Shown here one piece after another: positions 22,491-34,378 of a stretch of 64,000 nt of DNA. This DNA comes from Incurvaria masculella. Its lineage: Eukaryota; Arthropoda; Insecta; Lepidoptera; Incurvariidae. Location of the stretch: contig OX335660.1 in NCBI GenBank assembly GCA_946894095.1, forward strand, positions 13,211,001 through 13,275,000, read 5' to 3'. How positions within the stretch are numbered: the first letter of the stretch is position 1; each line of letters opens with the position of its first letter. Under the pieces are notes generated by a model, which did not search any database, was not told the DNA's origin, and was given only the letters and a program-made list of their open reading frames with translations. The position numbers and the translations under genes were made by a program.

Positions 22491-22850
22491 ATAATTTCAC
22501 AGATTAGGATCGAACTGTTGCAGCCTAGCGAAGCCCACACACCACTTCGTGTCCAGTGAAAGCGTACAACGCGTGAAGAGTACCAGGTAGGTACCAATTT
22601 CGAAATGTTAGTAATGGACACTTGTTATGATGATTTTCTGTTAAAATATTCTGAATGAGCGAAACGAGAATGACAGTTCCGCGACGCTTTCGTTTCGGAT
22701 GAACGGCGTAAGAGCATTTTTTGCAGTTAACGAATGTTTTATGTTGAATTAACCGTGAAGCAAGGACACATACATAAAAAAAGAAAGTCTGCAAAATTAA
22801 CGATAATTCTTCAGTAGCTAGTTATAGTTTACTTGTTTGTAATAAATAAT

Positions 22851-22980
22851 TACGACATTACCGTGCTTGTAAAGGGAATGTCCTGGCATGGCACCTGATT
22901 CCTTCGGGAATGCGTTGTGTTGGCATAATATCATGACAGCGGGTGTGGTATTTTTAGCCATCTATGTCCGCTTAATTTTT
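22851..22980 (+). mobile_element. SINE tail
   Basis: From ACCGTGCTTGTAAAGGGAAT and GTCCTGGCATGGCACCTGAT to AGCCATCTATGTCCGCTTAA; head and body missing. Confidence 0.7.
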
Positions 22981-22986
22981 TTTTTG

Positions 22987-23067
22987 CCTGGGCATTAGCC
23001 CGGAGCGGGATTCAAATCTGCGACCTTTGTATTAAATGAGCACTGCTCTAGCGCTGAGGTATCCAGA
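22987..23067 (-). pseudogene. tRNA-like retroposed sequence
   Basis: On the minus strand: GGATACCTCAGCGCTAGAGC (A-box-like) and GCAGATTTGAATCCCGC (B-box-like), then a short tail and an A-run that abuts the neighbouring SINE end. The anticodon and T stems pair poorly, so it is not a working tRNA. It is a tRNA-derived retrosequence or a SINE head of another subfamily. Confidence 0.4.
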
Positions 23068-23337
23068 TAATTACGTCAGCCAAACTAATTTCTCGTTATT
23101 CTTATCCAACAGTCGTATCATGAAAATTATTATAAAAAATGTAATGCAGCTTAATAGGAAAGTACAAATATTGAAATTGATACAGGTATTTTTTGTAAAT
23201 CATGCATAAAGAGAGTATCAACATGGGAGTTAAACATAGCTTTCACTTAATACAATACATATTATTAATAAGGCAAGAATTGCAAGAACTGGACTTATTG
23301 AAAGATAACTTTGTACATAAAAAAGTTCTGAGGTAAC

Positions 23338-23398
23338 AAACATAAAAAAAAATATACGGACGAATTGAGAACCGCCTCCATTTTTGAAGTCGGTTTAT
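23338..23398 (-). repeat. AACCGACTTC repeat, terminal fragment
   Basis: Minus-strand 5' end of the family: ACGGACGAATTGAGAACCGC then CTCCATTTTTGAAGTCGGTT. Confidence 0.65.
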
Positions 23399-24429
23399 AC
23401 AACAACAAACGCGAGTGCCAAAACAAATATTCTTACAATTAACAGAAGTTTACACAACAAAACCTCTACTAAACAGATCAGCAACCATAAAACCCAAGAG
23501 CTAAAACTAGAACAGATACATTTAAAATCATCGCCGCCGTATGCTGAGCGCATTTGAAGTGTAAACGGCAAGTTCGCAAATAAAGAGAACAAAACCACGC
23601 CGACGACGCAAGCAATATGGTGTGCCACAGATGTGACCTTCCGCTGCCCTCGAACCATCTCACGGTACACGCTCTCGTCGTATACGCGAACACTACACGA
23701 GATACCGTCCAGGTGGACGAAACAATGGCGAAGACTTCATAAGACACCGACGACATTATTGAAACGAGCCACGAATGATTTACGTGAAAAGGGCTCCGAG
23801 AGACCTCATCGCCTCGTGGCGATGAACTGCACGATGGTGTTCTAGAATCGTGAGATGGTTAATGATTAAGAGACCACTACAAGAGATGGTTCGTGACGTT
23901 CTTGGAGAAGCTAAAGCAACTGTGGATGGAGACGTAATGCATGTACCAATAGTATAAGATGGTATAATGTACTTATTACTTCCATGGTGAAATATTGATA
24001 CTTTTGTCAAAGCGACATAAATAGTATGAAAAGATGCCGTGTGGAAATAAAAGCAGTCATTTTTGTAGGGATAATCAAAAAATCAAAAAAAAAATTTTTC
24101 CTTCTCAAATTCATACTTGCTTACCACTCTCCCGCAAGGTATTGAAGCCTTTAAGTGAAAAAATCCTATAAAAGTACAATTATTTGAAGGCAATAAAATC
24201 AATGATTTGAAGCAATAATCGAACGAAGTTTTACTAATACAATGCCATTTTTAAAGTCAACCGCTAAACTCCAAAACGCACTTTACAATAATTGTACTTC
24301 AATTAAAGTACGTTCATCAAAATGTTTGGGGTCTATTTTACTTTTCAAACAATATTGTACTCATGATATATGTTATGAATTGAATATATTATTGTAAATT
24401 AATATTTTAAAACTTACGCGGGACATAAC
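23399..24429. other. unassigned interval, no gene recognised
   Basis: The part at 23520-23960 is less AT-rich, and overlapping frames run in both strands (minus 23395-23756, plus 23633-23845). None shows a recognisable motif. It could hold a decayed coding element. Confidence 0.35.
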
Positions 24430-24534
24430 TACAATATTTATGTAGTTTGACGGCTTACCGCGCGTGTGTGTGAAACGTCGAGCAGCACGTCCTGCTCCTC
24501 ACACGCGCGGTAAGCCGTCAAACTAAATATTGTA
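24430..24534. repeat. long perfect-core palindrome
   Basis: Left arm TACAATATTTA, two extra bases, then TAGTTTGACGGCTTACCGCG and CGTGTG; right arm (24500-24534) is the exact inverse without the two extra bases. The loop is about 30 bp (GAAACGTCGAGCAGCACGTC region). The arms are CpG-rich in an AT-rich setting. Confidence 0.85.
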
Positions 24535-24700
24535 TATTATTGTAACCTTTTGCATGTCTCCCATTCAAATATTTTGATGCTATGAAATATTTTATCGACA
24601 TTTTAGAGGTTGCTTTGCACATATGATACACGACAAATGTTACATGTTTAAGGCATAGATCGAGGCATAGATGGTATCATTTTGAGGTTCTAATAGACTA

Positions 24701-25244
24701 GGAGGTCGCGACAAAAATGGTAACGATAACGTAAATGGCTGAAACTGGGTTCACGGGATAAATACCAACCCTCTGAAGCTAAATGTGTCGGTCTGCCTGT
24801 TCCAAGTGGTTGCGTTACGTAGATAAGGCGCCTGAAAAAGTAGTTTTGGTGACAAAAAATATATATATGATAAGGTAAATGGATGCAAATGACAAAGCAT
24901 GAAAGTATCAGTACATAATTGGTTAGCAATACAAAAACTAAACAAATTTTTGGTTGCATTTCGTAGATATAGGAGATTTAGGTTACAGACATAAGTTTAG
25001 GTATATTTAAGTATTTAATTAAAAAACCGAATGGTTTTTGGTGCATAATTAATGGTTATCATTGTTTCTAGACAATCCGTATATTCATCAGCAGGTACAT
25101 ACCAACATCTATTTTATATAGCCAATCTAGATAACGCAACCACTTGGCGCAGGCAGACCGACGTATTTAGTATCAGAGGGTTGGTCACATGTGAACCCAG
25201 ATTCAGCCATTTACCTTATCGTGACCAAAAATGTCGTGACCTCC
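24701..25244. mobile_element. 544-bp element with terminal inverted repeats of about 120 bp
   Basis: The left arm 24701-24826 starts GGAGGTCGCGACAAAAATGG and includes GTGTCGGTCTGCCTGTTCCA and AGTGGTTGCGTTA. The right arm 25123-25244 is the inverse, ending TTTTTGGTCA-type sequence and CACGACCTCC-like bases. No target duplication is obvious. The middle (about 296 bp) is AT-rich without coding capacity. Confidence 0.75.
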
Positions 25245-26035
25245 CGGAATATAATGTGACATGCCCCAAGCTTAAGTTTCATTGTGGGGTCACTGATTAA
25301 AATGAACGGTACGATACGACGACCGTGGCTCCTAGACTGTCTTCTCTGTCCTTTATATAGGGCAGGCCAATTTTATCGTTGGGGCTGAGAAATAAATAAA
25401 TCGAATACTTTCAATCATACTAATATAATGCTAAAGTGTATTTGTGGATTTGGCCTTTTTTCGCCCAGCGATAGAGCAACAGATTGACTTTATATTTTGC
25501 ATAGAGATATTTTATGGGCCGGAGTCTACCGTTTATTCCGAAAAAAATTATTTTTGATCCGACCGGAGCCTGGTACAGCAGCAAGTAACCCTACACATCC
25601 CATAGAACAAATGGGAAATTATTTTGAATTCACATAAATATTTCACATTTTTTTCACATATAATATAAATCAATTTATTACATTTCTTACATACATTTAT
25701 TATTTGAACATATAAAAATTTTATTTACAATTATAATAAAGCCAACAGTTTGCTTGTAGCAAAAAACACGATTATTAAAAAGTCCAGTCCAGGCAATATT
25801 AATCTACATTATTTGCTAAAGGATATTGTTTTTTGTTTCATTTAATAAATACTATAATATTAATGAGTTGTTTTATTCATAAACATTTTGTCTTAGACTC
25901 TGTGGATAAGAAATTTTGATAAAAAAGCGTGGCACGATTAAGCCAGAGTTAGAAAATGTTTTCTTGGTTAAGCGCGGCTTGCGCCGAGTGCCTGAAGACG
26001 CCCATGGGCTGTCGAACTTTTCGAATTTTGGACAT
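25245..26035. other. unassigned AT-rich interval, no gene seen
   Basis: Very AT-rich between 25600 and 25870. No domain-bearing open frame and no clear repeat. Confidence 0.45.
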
Positions 26036-26490
26036 TTGAGTTGATGAGGCGGATGCAACATGTCCACAAAGCAGACAATGCGCATAGTGTATGATTTGGT
26101 AAGATTTACGAAAATTTTAATTACAAGACGACTTATAGCTAAAAGTAAACCACGACCGCTGTAGTCAAAAATCTAACAAAAACTAAATTGATTATATATA
26201 TATATTTTCATGAAACAAGCTATGTCTGATGACTAATCTTTTTAAGATGTATACATTTTATCGTAGAGTAATCCACCTCCAAAGTTATTGTATAAAACGC
26301 GCGAAAAAATCGAACTTTCGGACCTTATAACTTAGAAACCAAACCCAATTGTACAATGCCAACGATCATCAGACATCTAGTTCGATTAAATAAAGGTATT
26401 TGAGCAACATTTTGGATCTCTGACAAGAAATATTGGCGTGATCTTCTTTCCCCGTTTGTATGGGGAGTTGAGCGGGATGGCCTAGTGCGT
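26036..26490 (+). mobile_element. TTAA-family element, decayed copy without clear ends
   Basis: Internal sequence matches the 542-bp element: GATGCAACATGTCCACAAAG, GATTTACGAAAATTTTAATT, AACTTTCGGACCTTATAACT and GATCTTCTTTCCCCGTTTGT. Both GGTGGCCC ends are lost or mutated (GAGCGGGATGGCCTAG at the right). Confidence 0.7.
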
Positions 26491-26820
26491 TTACTTTTGT
26501 GTCTGAACAACCTTCGTCATCTAAATCAATCACAATAAGATTGAGAGGTTTGTAAACAGGCAAGAAATACAACGGGTAAAAACTAGAACTCGTAAAATAT
26601 ACTTGTCCAATGTTATCTTGCCGTGACGCCAGTGGCGCGGTTTTCTTGGAAAAACAACCACTCTTCTGTTGGCTTTTGTTATCGGTTGGAGAACGTTTTT
26701 AGCGATTATCTACAATAGGTAAATATGTGCATACATCTCGTTCGGCAAGCATCCAGGCTACAATAGTCTACAACAACACTGAACTGTTCTCGCGTTACAT
26801 TTGCGTTATGTACTTGCAAG

Positions 26821-27022
26821 TGTGTTTGAAAAATGTTAAGGGTTTTTACGCGGCGGGATGAGCCATTCTCCGACGTTTTGAGCTGATCTTTCAGCCCGTT
26901 GTCAAGGAGGCATCCGCTACGTCGTCTGCTGCGTACGAACGTGGCCGATGCCTCCTTCATCGCGCCGCATGAAAAGCCGTAACATTTTTCAAACATATTT
27001 AACGACCGCGGTAATCTCAAAA
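26821..27022. mobile_element. foldback element with 11-bp flanking duplication
   Basis: Second copy of the 6431-6613 family: TTTGAAAAATGTTAAGGGTT, a central inverted pair around GAGGCATCCGCTACGT and ACGTGGCCGATGCCTCC, then CGTAACATTTTTCAAAC and GACCGCGGTAATCTCAAAA. Direct GTACTTGCAAG copies flank it at 26810-26820 and 27023-27033. Confidence 0.7.
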
Positions 27023-27059
27023 GTACTTGCAAGGGATGTGTCGTTATTGTTACGGTTTC

Positions 27060-27475
27060 TACAGCGTACCCTCTTTACTAGGTGGTAAGGCTTAGGAGCG
27101 CGGGATTTGGTTTCCACGCCAGTGGTCTTCGGTCCGATACCCGCCCTATCCATACACCACTATATTTCTCAATCTGAGTAGGATAAGTGCATTTCGTCAC
27201 GAATGCGAACATGTTCGGTTTCATGCTAGTTCGGAAGCCTTGTAAAACTGTAGGTCTGCGGTCTGTATTTGCGTAACAAATAGTCGATACATAGACAATA
27301 AATACTTAACATAAATGAGACCAGCAACGTTACGACCTAAGTTGTAAACGGCAATGAAAAATCGTCCGTGTTTTCCATCCAGTTCAATGAAGCCATCCTC
27401 ATGAAGCGAAGGTCCTGGCATGGCACCTAATTCCTTCGAGAATGCAGGTGTGTTATTAGCCATCTGTGTTCAGTA
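27060..27475 (+). mobile_element. tRNA-headed SINE, divergent head
   Basis: GTGGTCTTCGGTCCGATACC supplies a B-box-like head, followed by the shared GGATAAGTGCATTTCGTCAC, GGCAATGAAAAATCGTCCGT and AAGGTCCTGGCATGGCACCT. About 40 bp in the middle differs from the consensus. Confidence 0.7.
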
Positions 27476-28389
27476 CCATGGCGCTGATAACATGAAATAT
27501 GGAATATTGGGTATAAACTCTAACAATCGCTGTAGATGAGACATCGACCATCCAGGCCATTATAAAACTAATAATAAATTAATTTTAACCAAATTAAATT
27601 ACCTTAGCTACATAAAAACCTTAAATCATTACGTATTAGCCCATTTAAATTATGTTTTTTTATTTAGTTTTTCATTAACGGAAATAAATAAATATGCTAA
27701 TTATTTGCCTTGAGGTACTTACCAATTTTTTGATAATTTGCGTGGTGATATATTGCACACTACACTTTTATTTATTAAAACCATTCAAAAGTTCATATTG
27801 CTAGTATGACATCGGTCAAAAATTACATGTCCTTTGATAGTTCGCTGTTCACTTAAAACCAAGTCTTAATTACACTAATTACTTATTTCACATAGCAACG
27901 TACTGTTTCAAAATGCCTCGTAGAAAACGTCCCAATAAAGAGTTATTTAAAAAAAAATGTATTCTAGCAACACTAGCACAGGACGAAGAAAGCACCGCGC
28001 ACGCCGGCAGCCGAGCGCCAACCGACCGCTCCGCCCTGATTCCACGGCAGCCGCGCCGGTCCGCATGTGGGAAAGTGAACGAGCCAAAGCAGAAGGTAGC
28101 CAGCGGCGGGCGCGCAAGGTCAATGTTACGCGTTACGCAACGCGGCGAGGTGTGCGACCCGCGCTCCGCGACGCAGCACTCCGGGGGCCGTGGCTTACTG
28201 GGATATACAATGCAGCATTATCAAAGTCAATCAAACTGTAATTGATAAATATTAAGAAATAGTTAAAAATAAATAAATTATGTAATTTAAATTGTAACTG
28301 AAATTATGTCATTTCAGTTGAAGCAGTACAGAGCGATTTTTTTACTAAGAACCTTAAAAACCTAAGGTGCTCAGAAAAGCCAAATCCAG
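27476..28389. other. interval with a CpG-rich patch; no supported gene
   Basis: 27476-27900 is AT-rich and unassigned. 27960-28200 is sharply CpG-rich. A 110-codon frame (27913-28245) starts at ATG in AT-rich sequence with a basic N-terminus (MPRRKRPNK) and runs through the patch; a second frame (27957-28241) overlaps it. Neither has a recognisable domain. Confidence 0.35.
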
Positions 28390-28510
28390 CCAGTTCATTG
28401 TAGCCGTGCTTATAAAGGGAAGGTCCTCGCATGGCAGCTGATTCCTTAGGGAATGTGGTGTATTGGGCTAATATCATGACGGTAGTTGTGTGGTATTAGC
28501 AATCCATGTC
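28390..28510 (+). mobile_element. SINE tail
   Basis: Reads AGTTCATTGTAGCCGTGCTT, GAAGGTCCTCGCATGGCAGC and TATTAGCAATCCATGTCATA; the 5' part is missing. Confidence 0.7.
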
Positions 28511-28583
28511 ATAACTCGTAGGTTATTGAAAAAGTTGTAGGTATGAAAAAAGCAACGAGGGAGGGGATACACTCTTCTGTATT

Positions 28584-28735
28584 AAGGCAGCGTGTTCTTG
28601 TGTGTTGTTAAAACTCTAGAATATCAGGATGGGACGAATTCGTAAGCGAAATGCCTGGTAGGTGTAGTATTATGTGTATGTAGTACTCCGTGATGTAGCA
28701 TCACTAAAAAGTGGCTACGCTGCCGCTATACTGAT
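28584..28735 (+). mobile_element. GGCAGCGTAGCCAC element, right-end fragment
   Basis: GTGTGTTGTTAAAACTCTAG, GACGAATTCGTAAGCGAA and, at the right, AAAAAGTGGCTACGCTGCCG, the inverted terminal repeat of the 45046-45898 element. Confidence 0.5.
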
Positions 28736-29920
28736 CAGTTTCGATGGCCACTCCCGTCCTTTCTTACTGATTGGAGCAAGGGCACTCGCCCGTCAGACGG
28801 TGTGGCCGAGAAATCAATTTGAGAAACGGTACGTTTCTTTGTGGCGGATATACGTTGGCTGGCGAGGAATAAGGGATATAAGTTTCACAGCCCCTTGCTA
28901 TGGAACTGGATCTTTCACATAAAGAAACTTTGTAATTAGATAGGTATTGGAATGTGTATTTGAGGGTGACAAACCAGCCACTTCTTACCTCAATAGGTTC
29001 AGGTCTGGAAGTTCATGATCATCAGTGTAGTATGGTATTACTAAGAAATATTAAAGTAATTTTTTCAAAAGATTATTTGAGGAGATACTGATTTCATCGC
29101 ATATTTAAAGTAGCGCTGGTTTGACATGATTGGGCACTAGTACCGTACAACTGCCTAATATACGTGTGTGGTTAAATAACTCCATTTGCTTTCAAATCAT
29201 TTATATGCGCACTGCCAACAAAACGATCGAACCATCATGAAAAATTGAGGCATTTGGACGCCACGAATGTATTTTAGGAATGCGGTGACTCGATGTTTAC
29301 ATACAATCACAATAAATATCTTCAAGCACTTGTCCGTCCCACACGGCACGACTTCCATATTGAGAATCTGACATCATTAGGTAGCGCCTACTGGAGCTAC
29401 TCATCACGAGTAGCTCCCTCCCTACTTACAAATACCGACTGCAGTTTGAGATTATTTGAGAAAGAAAACTTGGTTTTATTTTGCATGGCCCCTACTCCAG
29501 CATCTGTAGCACGTGAATCAATCTCGTGATGTGCTGCCTCGCTCGCACTTGAGCTCGGCACTCTGCGAGGGCGAAAAGAGATGGGGCCAGCGCGCATGCT
29601 CCAACCCTCTCAGACAGGTACAGTTGACACAAAAACCACGATTACCATTAAATCAATAGATATTTATGTTTTGCATAAGTGAGCAGTAGTTTTTAAAAAA
29701 CTGAAGTTACCCACCCTCTCTCGAATTAAAGTGATTTTCAACAATAGTGATAAATCAGTATCCTAATGTTCGATTATATTAAAATAAGCGTTTAGTGGTA
29801 CAGTCGTTTATCTTTTAAATGTATATGTTACGGCTAAAGCCCGATGTCGGTTAAAGTTCGAAATATTTTTTTCGACATTACGATTGTCCATGTGTATTGC
29901 ACTCATGTAGATCTTCTGGT
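28736..29920. other. unassigned interval, no gene seen
   Basis: No repeat family from elsewhere in the window and no domain-bearing frame. The frames at 29293-29529 and 29397-29597 overlap on opposite strands and are unsupported. Confidence 0.4.
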
Positions 29921-29977
29921 AAAAAAAACATACAGACGAATTGATAACCTCCTCCTTTTTTGAAGTCGGTTAAAAAG
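29921..29977 (-). repeat. AACCGACTTC repeat, terminal fragment
   Basis: ACATACAGACGAATTGATAA then CCTCCTCCTTTTTTGAAGTC and GGTTAAAAAG, the minus-strand 5' end of the family. Confidence 0.7.
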
Positions 29978-30964
29978 AACTTTAACCAATTTTTATTTAG
30001 TATTGTTGATAAAGATTCACCACCTAACTAAGAGAGCATAAATAAACCACCAGCCATAGAATAAAAAAACACCGGGGTGTAATGATTTGCAACGTTTATT
30101 TAAACGAATTGTATTAATATCCACAATGTGTTCAGATTATAGTCTTGACAGCTAAAGTCAAGAACCACCGTGGTGGTCGATTCCGCCTACGATAAGGTGC
30201 GCCTTGTGTGATCGTAGTTAAATATCCAATGACACTACAAACTCCGTTATTGTCAAGTGGACGCTCTTTCCCACGCATGTTCTCCCATGATACCCAATAA
30301 GCATACGACCCCTTTCGAGCATCGGTTCGGTAACACGCACAGCGTAATGGTAATAACATTCGTTGTAATGTTTCCCCAGAGTAGCAGTGCTAACTTAAAT
30401 ACTCTTTGGAAATATTTAATATATTCACTTCGTGTTCATTAGGTGACAGTGACACTGTGCTCAATGTAAGGGACCATTGAAAAAATGATATGGTTTATTG
30501 AATACGCCGATATATATTGCTATCTTTGGTTATTTAGCTTCCTAAGAATTATTCATTACATTTTTAAACTGAACTTAAATCAATGCCAGACCTCAGGGAG
30601 CCTGTTATGAGACATAATATTTTTTCCACATTATTTTTCGAAGTATCTCTTTAATGTTCTCTTCTGTTCTATATTGTTAGGGTTCATTCAGTCGAAAGCT
30701 TTCGCTAATAAGTTAAGTTTTACTTCTGAGTTTTTTTAACAATGTTTATTCAAGAATCTATGCATCTATTTAAATTTATTTTAAAGGAAATTATATACAA
30801 AAGGGAGCGCAGAATCCAGTGCCGTACCTCCGCCGTCTCTTTTTCACCGCTCTGTCCTACCCCTTGGAAACAATTGCATAATTTCTTGGTTGTTCGAATT
30901 TAGATACTGAATCAAGCCTGTTATTATGGGCAGGACCGTATGTACAGTCGTTTCGTCTGAAATC
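29978..30964. other. unassigned interval, no gene seen
   Basis: AT-rich with one mixed patch at 30150-30360. Short frames on both strands lack recognisable features. Confidence 0.4.
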
Positions 30965-31085
30965 TATACACCGGAAATAGAGACAAATTTGAGATCTCTT
31001 TCTGACATGCTGACGTTAACTATAGAGTAAAAGGGACTTAGAAATTCCTTCTTTTTCCAGTGTATACATTTGATAAGTAACGACT
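30965..31085 (+). repeat. dispersed repeat (AGAGTAAAAGGGACTTAG type), copy 2
   Basis: ACCGGAAATAGAGACAAATT, GAGATCTCTTTCTGACATGC, TAGAGTAAAAGGGACTTAGA and CAGTGTATACATTTGA. Matches copies at 22376 and 58640. Confidence 0.6.
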
Positions 31086-31743
31086 GTACTTATAAATGAT
31101 AGATAACATGAACCTAGGGCGTCCAGCAACCCAAAGCCCGCCCAGTGGGTACAACGGGCTCAACCAGTGCTACACGGACAGACAGACATAAACAAATCAA
31201 CAAGTGCTCGGTGGGCGGTGAAAAAGAAAGAACTTAAATGCAAGTCTGACGTGCACATCAAACAACATTGCTGTAGAAAACATTTCATACTGTACGCTTT
31301 ACGTAAACTAATATTCAGAGAAGAAACGGGTTGTTATGCGTACGTAGAGATAAAAAATCTAAGAACGACTGACGTTTTATAATAAACTGGAACAATGCCT
31401 TAAAAGTTCCATACAAGGAAGTGAAAACAGTAAATTACGAGGCATGGCCAGTACCTCCTCGTAGGATGAAAATATACGCAGCATTTAGTGTGGATGCTGT
31501 AAAGCTGTCATCTCAGATTAATTCATCGAGCGAGACGCCGGCCGCCGACATCGATAAGATTTTACTAAAAATACGCCTCCAAAACTAACGAACCGTCTGG
31601 AATAATTTGTTGGAAGTTACAGTCGACTTTCTGTGAGAGAACGCGACCGATGAGATAGTGTCGAGTCGAGAGTTTAAAGAGATCTACACAAATTCGTCCG
31701 AAGGTTAAAATTAATAAGGATTTTCCTTTCCGACTGCTTTCCT
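31086..31743. other. unassigned interval, no gene seen
   Basis: Two short frames (31167-31382 plus, 31565-31759 minus) with no recognisable domain. No repeat match was noticed. Confidence 0.4.
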
Positions 31744-32245
31744 TTTTAACCGACTTCAAAAAAGGAGGAGGTTATCAATTCGTCTGTATGTTTTTTATGT
31801 TTGTTACCTCATAACTTTTGCCTGGGTTAACCGATTTTGATGATATTTTTTTTAAATGAAAGCTAGTGCTTCCCAAGTGGTCCCATTTTAATTTGGTTAA
31901 GTTCTGACAATGATATCCATGAGAAAATCATATAAGTCCTAAATTTGTATTAAGATGTGCGCGAGAAATAGACGAATAACTAAATATAACGCCAACCGAT
32001 TTCGGTGATTCTTTTTTTATTGGAAAGGACGTGTACAAATTAGTAAGTGTACTTCAGATTCACGAAAAATAAACAAAAAAAAATTTAACAAAAAAAATAA
32101 CCAAATTCAAAGAAAAAGCACTAAAAAGTAAAAAAAATAATTGCCATATTTGTAGTTACGATTTTTGTTAATTTTTGAGTCGGTGTCAGCCAAGGTAGGC
32201 AAGTTTCTCTTGATTGGCGCAGCGTGTGCCCGGCTGACGCCATAT
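31744..32245 (+). mobile_element. AACCGACTTC repeat, 3'-truncated copy
   Basis: Very close to the 11846 copy through TTTTTAACCGACTTCAAAAA, GCTAGTGCTTCCCAAGTGGT and GTAGTTACGATTTTTGTTAA. It enters the foldback loop (GTCGGTGTCAGCCAAGGTAG, GCGTGTGCCCGGCTGACGCC) and ends before the right arm. The loop has no TTAGG array. Confidence 0.8.
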
Positions 32246-32344
32246 TTTTCATTTTCAACTCTTATTATAATGATTATTTTAATTGAATTTTTTTTTTATT
32301 GATTGTTATTGGATCTTTACAGTAGTATCCGTGTCCAATGGACT

Positions 32345-32790
32345 AATTAGGTTTGTGCTTGCATATACATGGCGCCCCAGTCCTTCGTCGCTATTTCTGC
32401 TATAACTCTCCAAAATTAGGAAGTCGCAAACTATAACTGTATTGCTGAGCACACTAAGCAGTTATGTATTTAATGTCATTAACCAATTTCGAGAAAAGGC
32501 TAGCTGTTGTTAAATAATTATGTGGCATGACGCAAAAAGTTGGTACAATTACAATTACCTTAAAAATTCCGGCTTATTTTTGTAATTGTTATGCTTAATT
32601 TGGTCGCCACAACAGTTATTGTTTATAAATTCCGAGAGTAAAACAGAAATAGCTTTCAACCACCCGGACACCCTGCGTAGTTATTTCTGCTATAACTCCT
32701 TAAAACATAGGAAGTTACCAACTATAACTGTAGTGGCGAGTACATTATTTGGTTACGTATTTGATCTCATTAAGCAATTATAAAAATAAG
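32345..32790 (+). mobile_element. GGCGCC terminal-repeat family, two degraded copies in tandem
   Basis: CATGGCGCCCCAGTCCTTCG, TCGCTATTTCTGCTATAACT and ACTATAACTGTATTGCTGAG match the left part of the 234-644 element. A second partial unit (TTATTTCTGCTATAACTCC, ACTATAACTGTAGTGGCGAG) follows from about 32680. Confidence 0.55.
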
Positions 32791-32886
32791 CGTAAACTGC
32801 GTAGATAATTCGAAGGATGTGTGCTCAAAATTCAAAATACTAGAAGTACGTTTAAAAGAAGGTAAATAGTCTCTTTTCTTTTTTAC

Positions 32887-33235
32887 CTAGCTCGTGGTCT
32901 AGGGGATAGAGGTCTTGCCTTTCATGCGAGAGGTCTGGGTTCAAATCCTCGCCCGGACATGCACCACTTTCTTTCTCTTTCTGAGTTGGATAAGTGCATT
33001 TCGTACGAATGCAAGTTGTTCCGTGGTTCGGAAGCCACCGCATTGGATTAAACTATGGTTGAAGCGGCATTGAAAAATGGTCCGTGTTTTCCATCCAGTT
33101 CAATGTGGCCGTGCTCATAAAGGGAAGGCCCTGGCATGGCACCTAATTCCTTCGGGACTGTGGAGTATTGGGCTAATATCATAACGGTAGCTGTGTGATA
33201 TTAGCTATCCATGTCAGGTGGCACAAAAAAAGTAT
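32887..33235 (+). mobile_element. tRNA-headed SINE, near full length
   Basis: Head TAGCTCGTGGTCTAGGGGAT (A-box) and CTGGGTTCAAATCCTCGCCC (B-box). Body GGATAAGTGCATTTCGTACG, GCGGCATTGAAAAATGGTCC, AGGCCCTGGCATGGCACCTA. Tail CCATGTCAGGTGGCACAAAA. The middle portion with the CCTACCACCTA motif is deleted. Confidence 0.85.
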
Positions 33236-33675
33236 CTAAGTTAGTGCACTCGACACAAGTACACCTGAAAACTTGACTTAACTAGACTGAACTTAACCGT
33301 AACACGAAGACCGTAATGGAAAATAAGAACAGTAGATGGCCTCAGGGGGTGACGCATAAGGCTGCACGAGGAGCAAGCCAGACACAGGCTAGACTTGCGT
33401 CTAGACTTCCTTGATTCCTAGACAACCTATATCGATCAGCATAATTTCGCAGTAGTTGGCTCCGAATTAGCCAGTCGGACCGATATAAAGTTTCTTGCAT
33501 GGAACACACGAAATGCAATGAACTTTGAGGCAGTAATTAGGTATGTTGTTGCTGTTGTTGCCACCATTTTTTTTTCATAAATTCAGGTTTATTAAATTGG
33601 TTGTGATAAAATAAAGAGATTCACTAGCGGGTTTGCGATAGAACTAACATTTTTCGTTTTGCAAGTAAAATATTA
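33236..33675. other. unassigned interval, no gene seen
   Basis: No repeat match or coding signal was noticed. Confidence 0.4.
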
Positions 33676-33927
33676 AATACAAAAAAATCACGTTTTTTGT
33701 ATGGGGACCCCCTTTAATTTTAATATTTTTTTAATCTTACCTATTTCTTGTTATAGCGGCAAAATAAATACAAACTTTGTAAAAAAATCGGCTGTCTATC
33801 TGTTACGGTTACTGAGATACTTACAGCCCTGTGACAGACGGACGGACGGACGGACAGACGGACGGACAGCGGAGGCTTAGTAATAGGGTTCCGTTGGCAC
33901 CCTTTGGCTTACGGAACCCTAAAAACC
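33676..33927 (+). mobile_element. (GACG)n-carrying MITE-like element, copy 7, 5'-truncated
   Basis: Starts within AAAAAATCACGTTTTTTGTA; has CTTGTTATAGCGGCAAAATA, a short GACG array and GCTTACGGAACCCTAAAAA. The AAGTGCGAGTC end is missing. Confidence 0.75.
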
Positions 33928-34378
33928 GCGAGCTTTACCAGTGTAAATAAACAAGAATACAACGCGTAAATTGACCTTGAGTCAAGCTTTCATATCATAT
34001 AAATTGTTACTGTAATACATTGATGGGTTTGATTTAATTTTAGTAAATTTTCTTCTGTTTAGATAGAGCATTTAAATATATACTTTTTTTAATAGATTTT
34101 TTTATGGTGAAATTTTAAATGTTAATTGTTTTAGCTCCTTGAGTACCCTAGGGCCGTTCCCCGAATGCAACGGCAGCGGTGGCAAAGTCTTTATGGAAAA
34201 TTATTTGTCCTATATGCGTTAATATTGTTTTGCGAGTTATGGTACGAACGCTCGCTAACAACATTTTACCGGTGCCCGCTCGGCAAAACGACATTTGCGG
34301 TAAGCCCTCAAAGTAAGTACTATGTGGCAATTTTCTGAAAATATTTCTTGGAGCATTTGAAGGTATGCCGTCCTGGGG

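Noticed and set aside
27913..28245. 110-codon frame with basic N-terminus
   Set aside because: Two overlapping frames in a CpG-rich, stop-poor patch; no recognisable domain and no splice or homology support.
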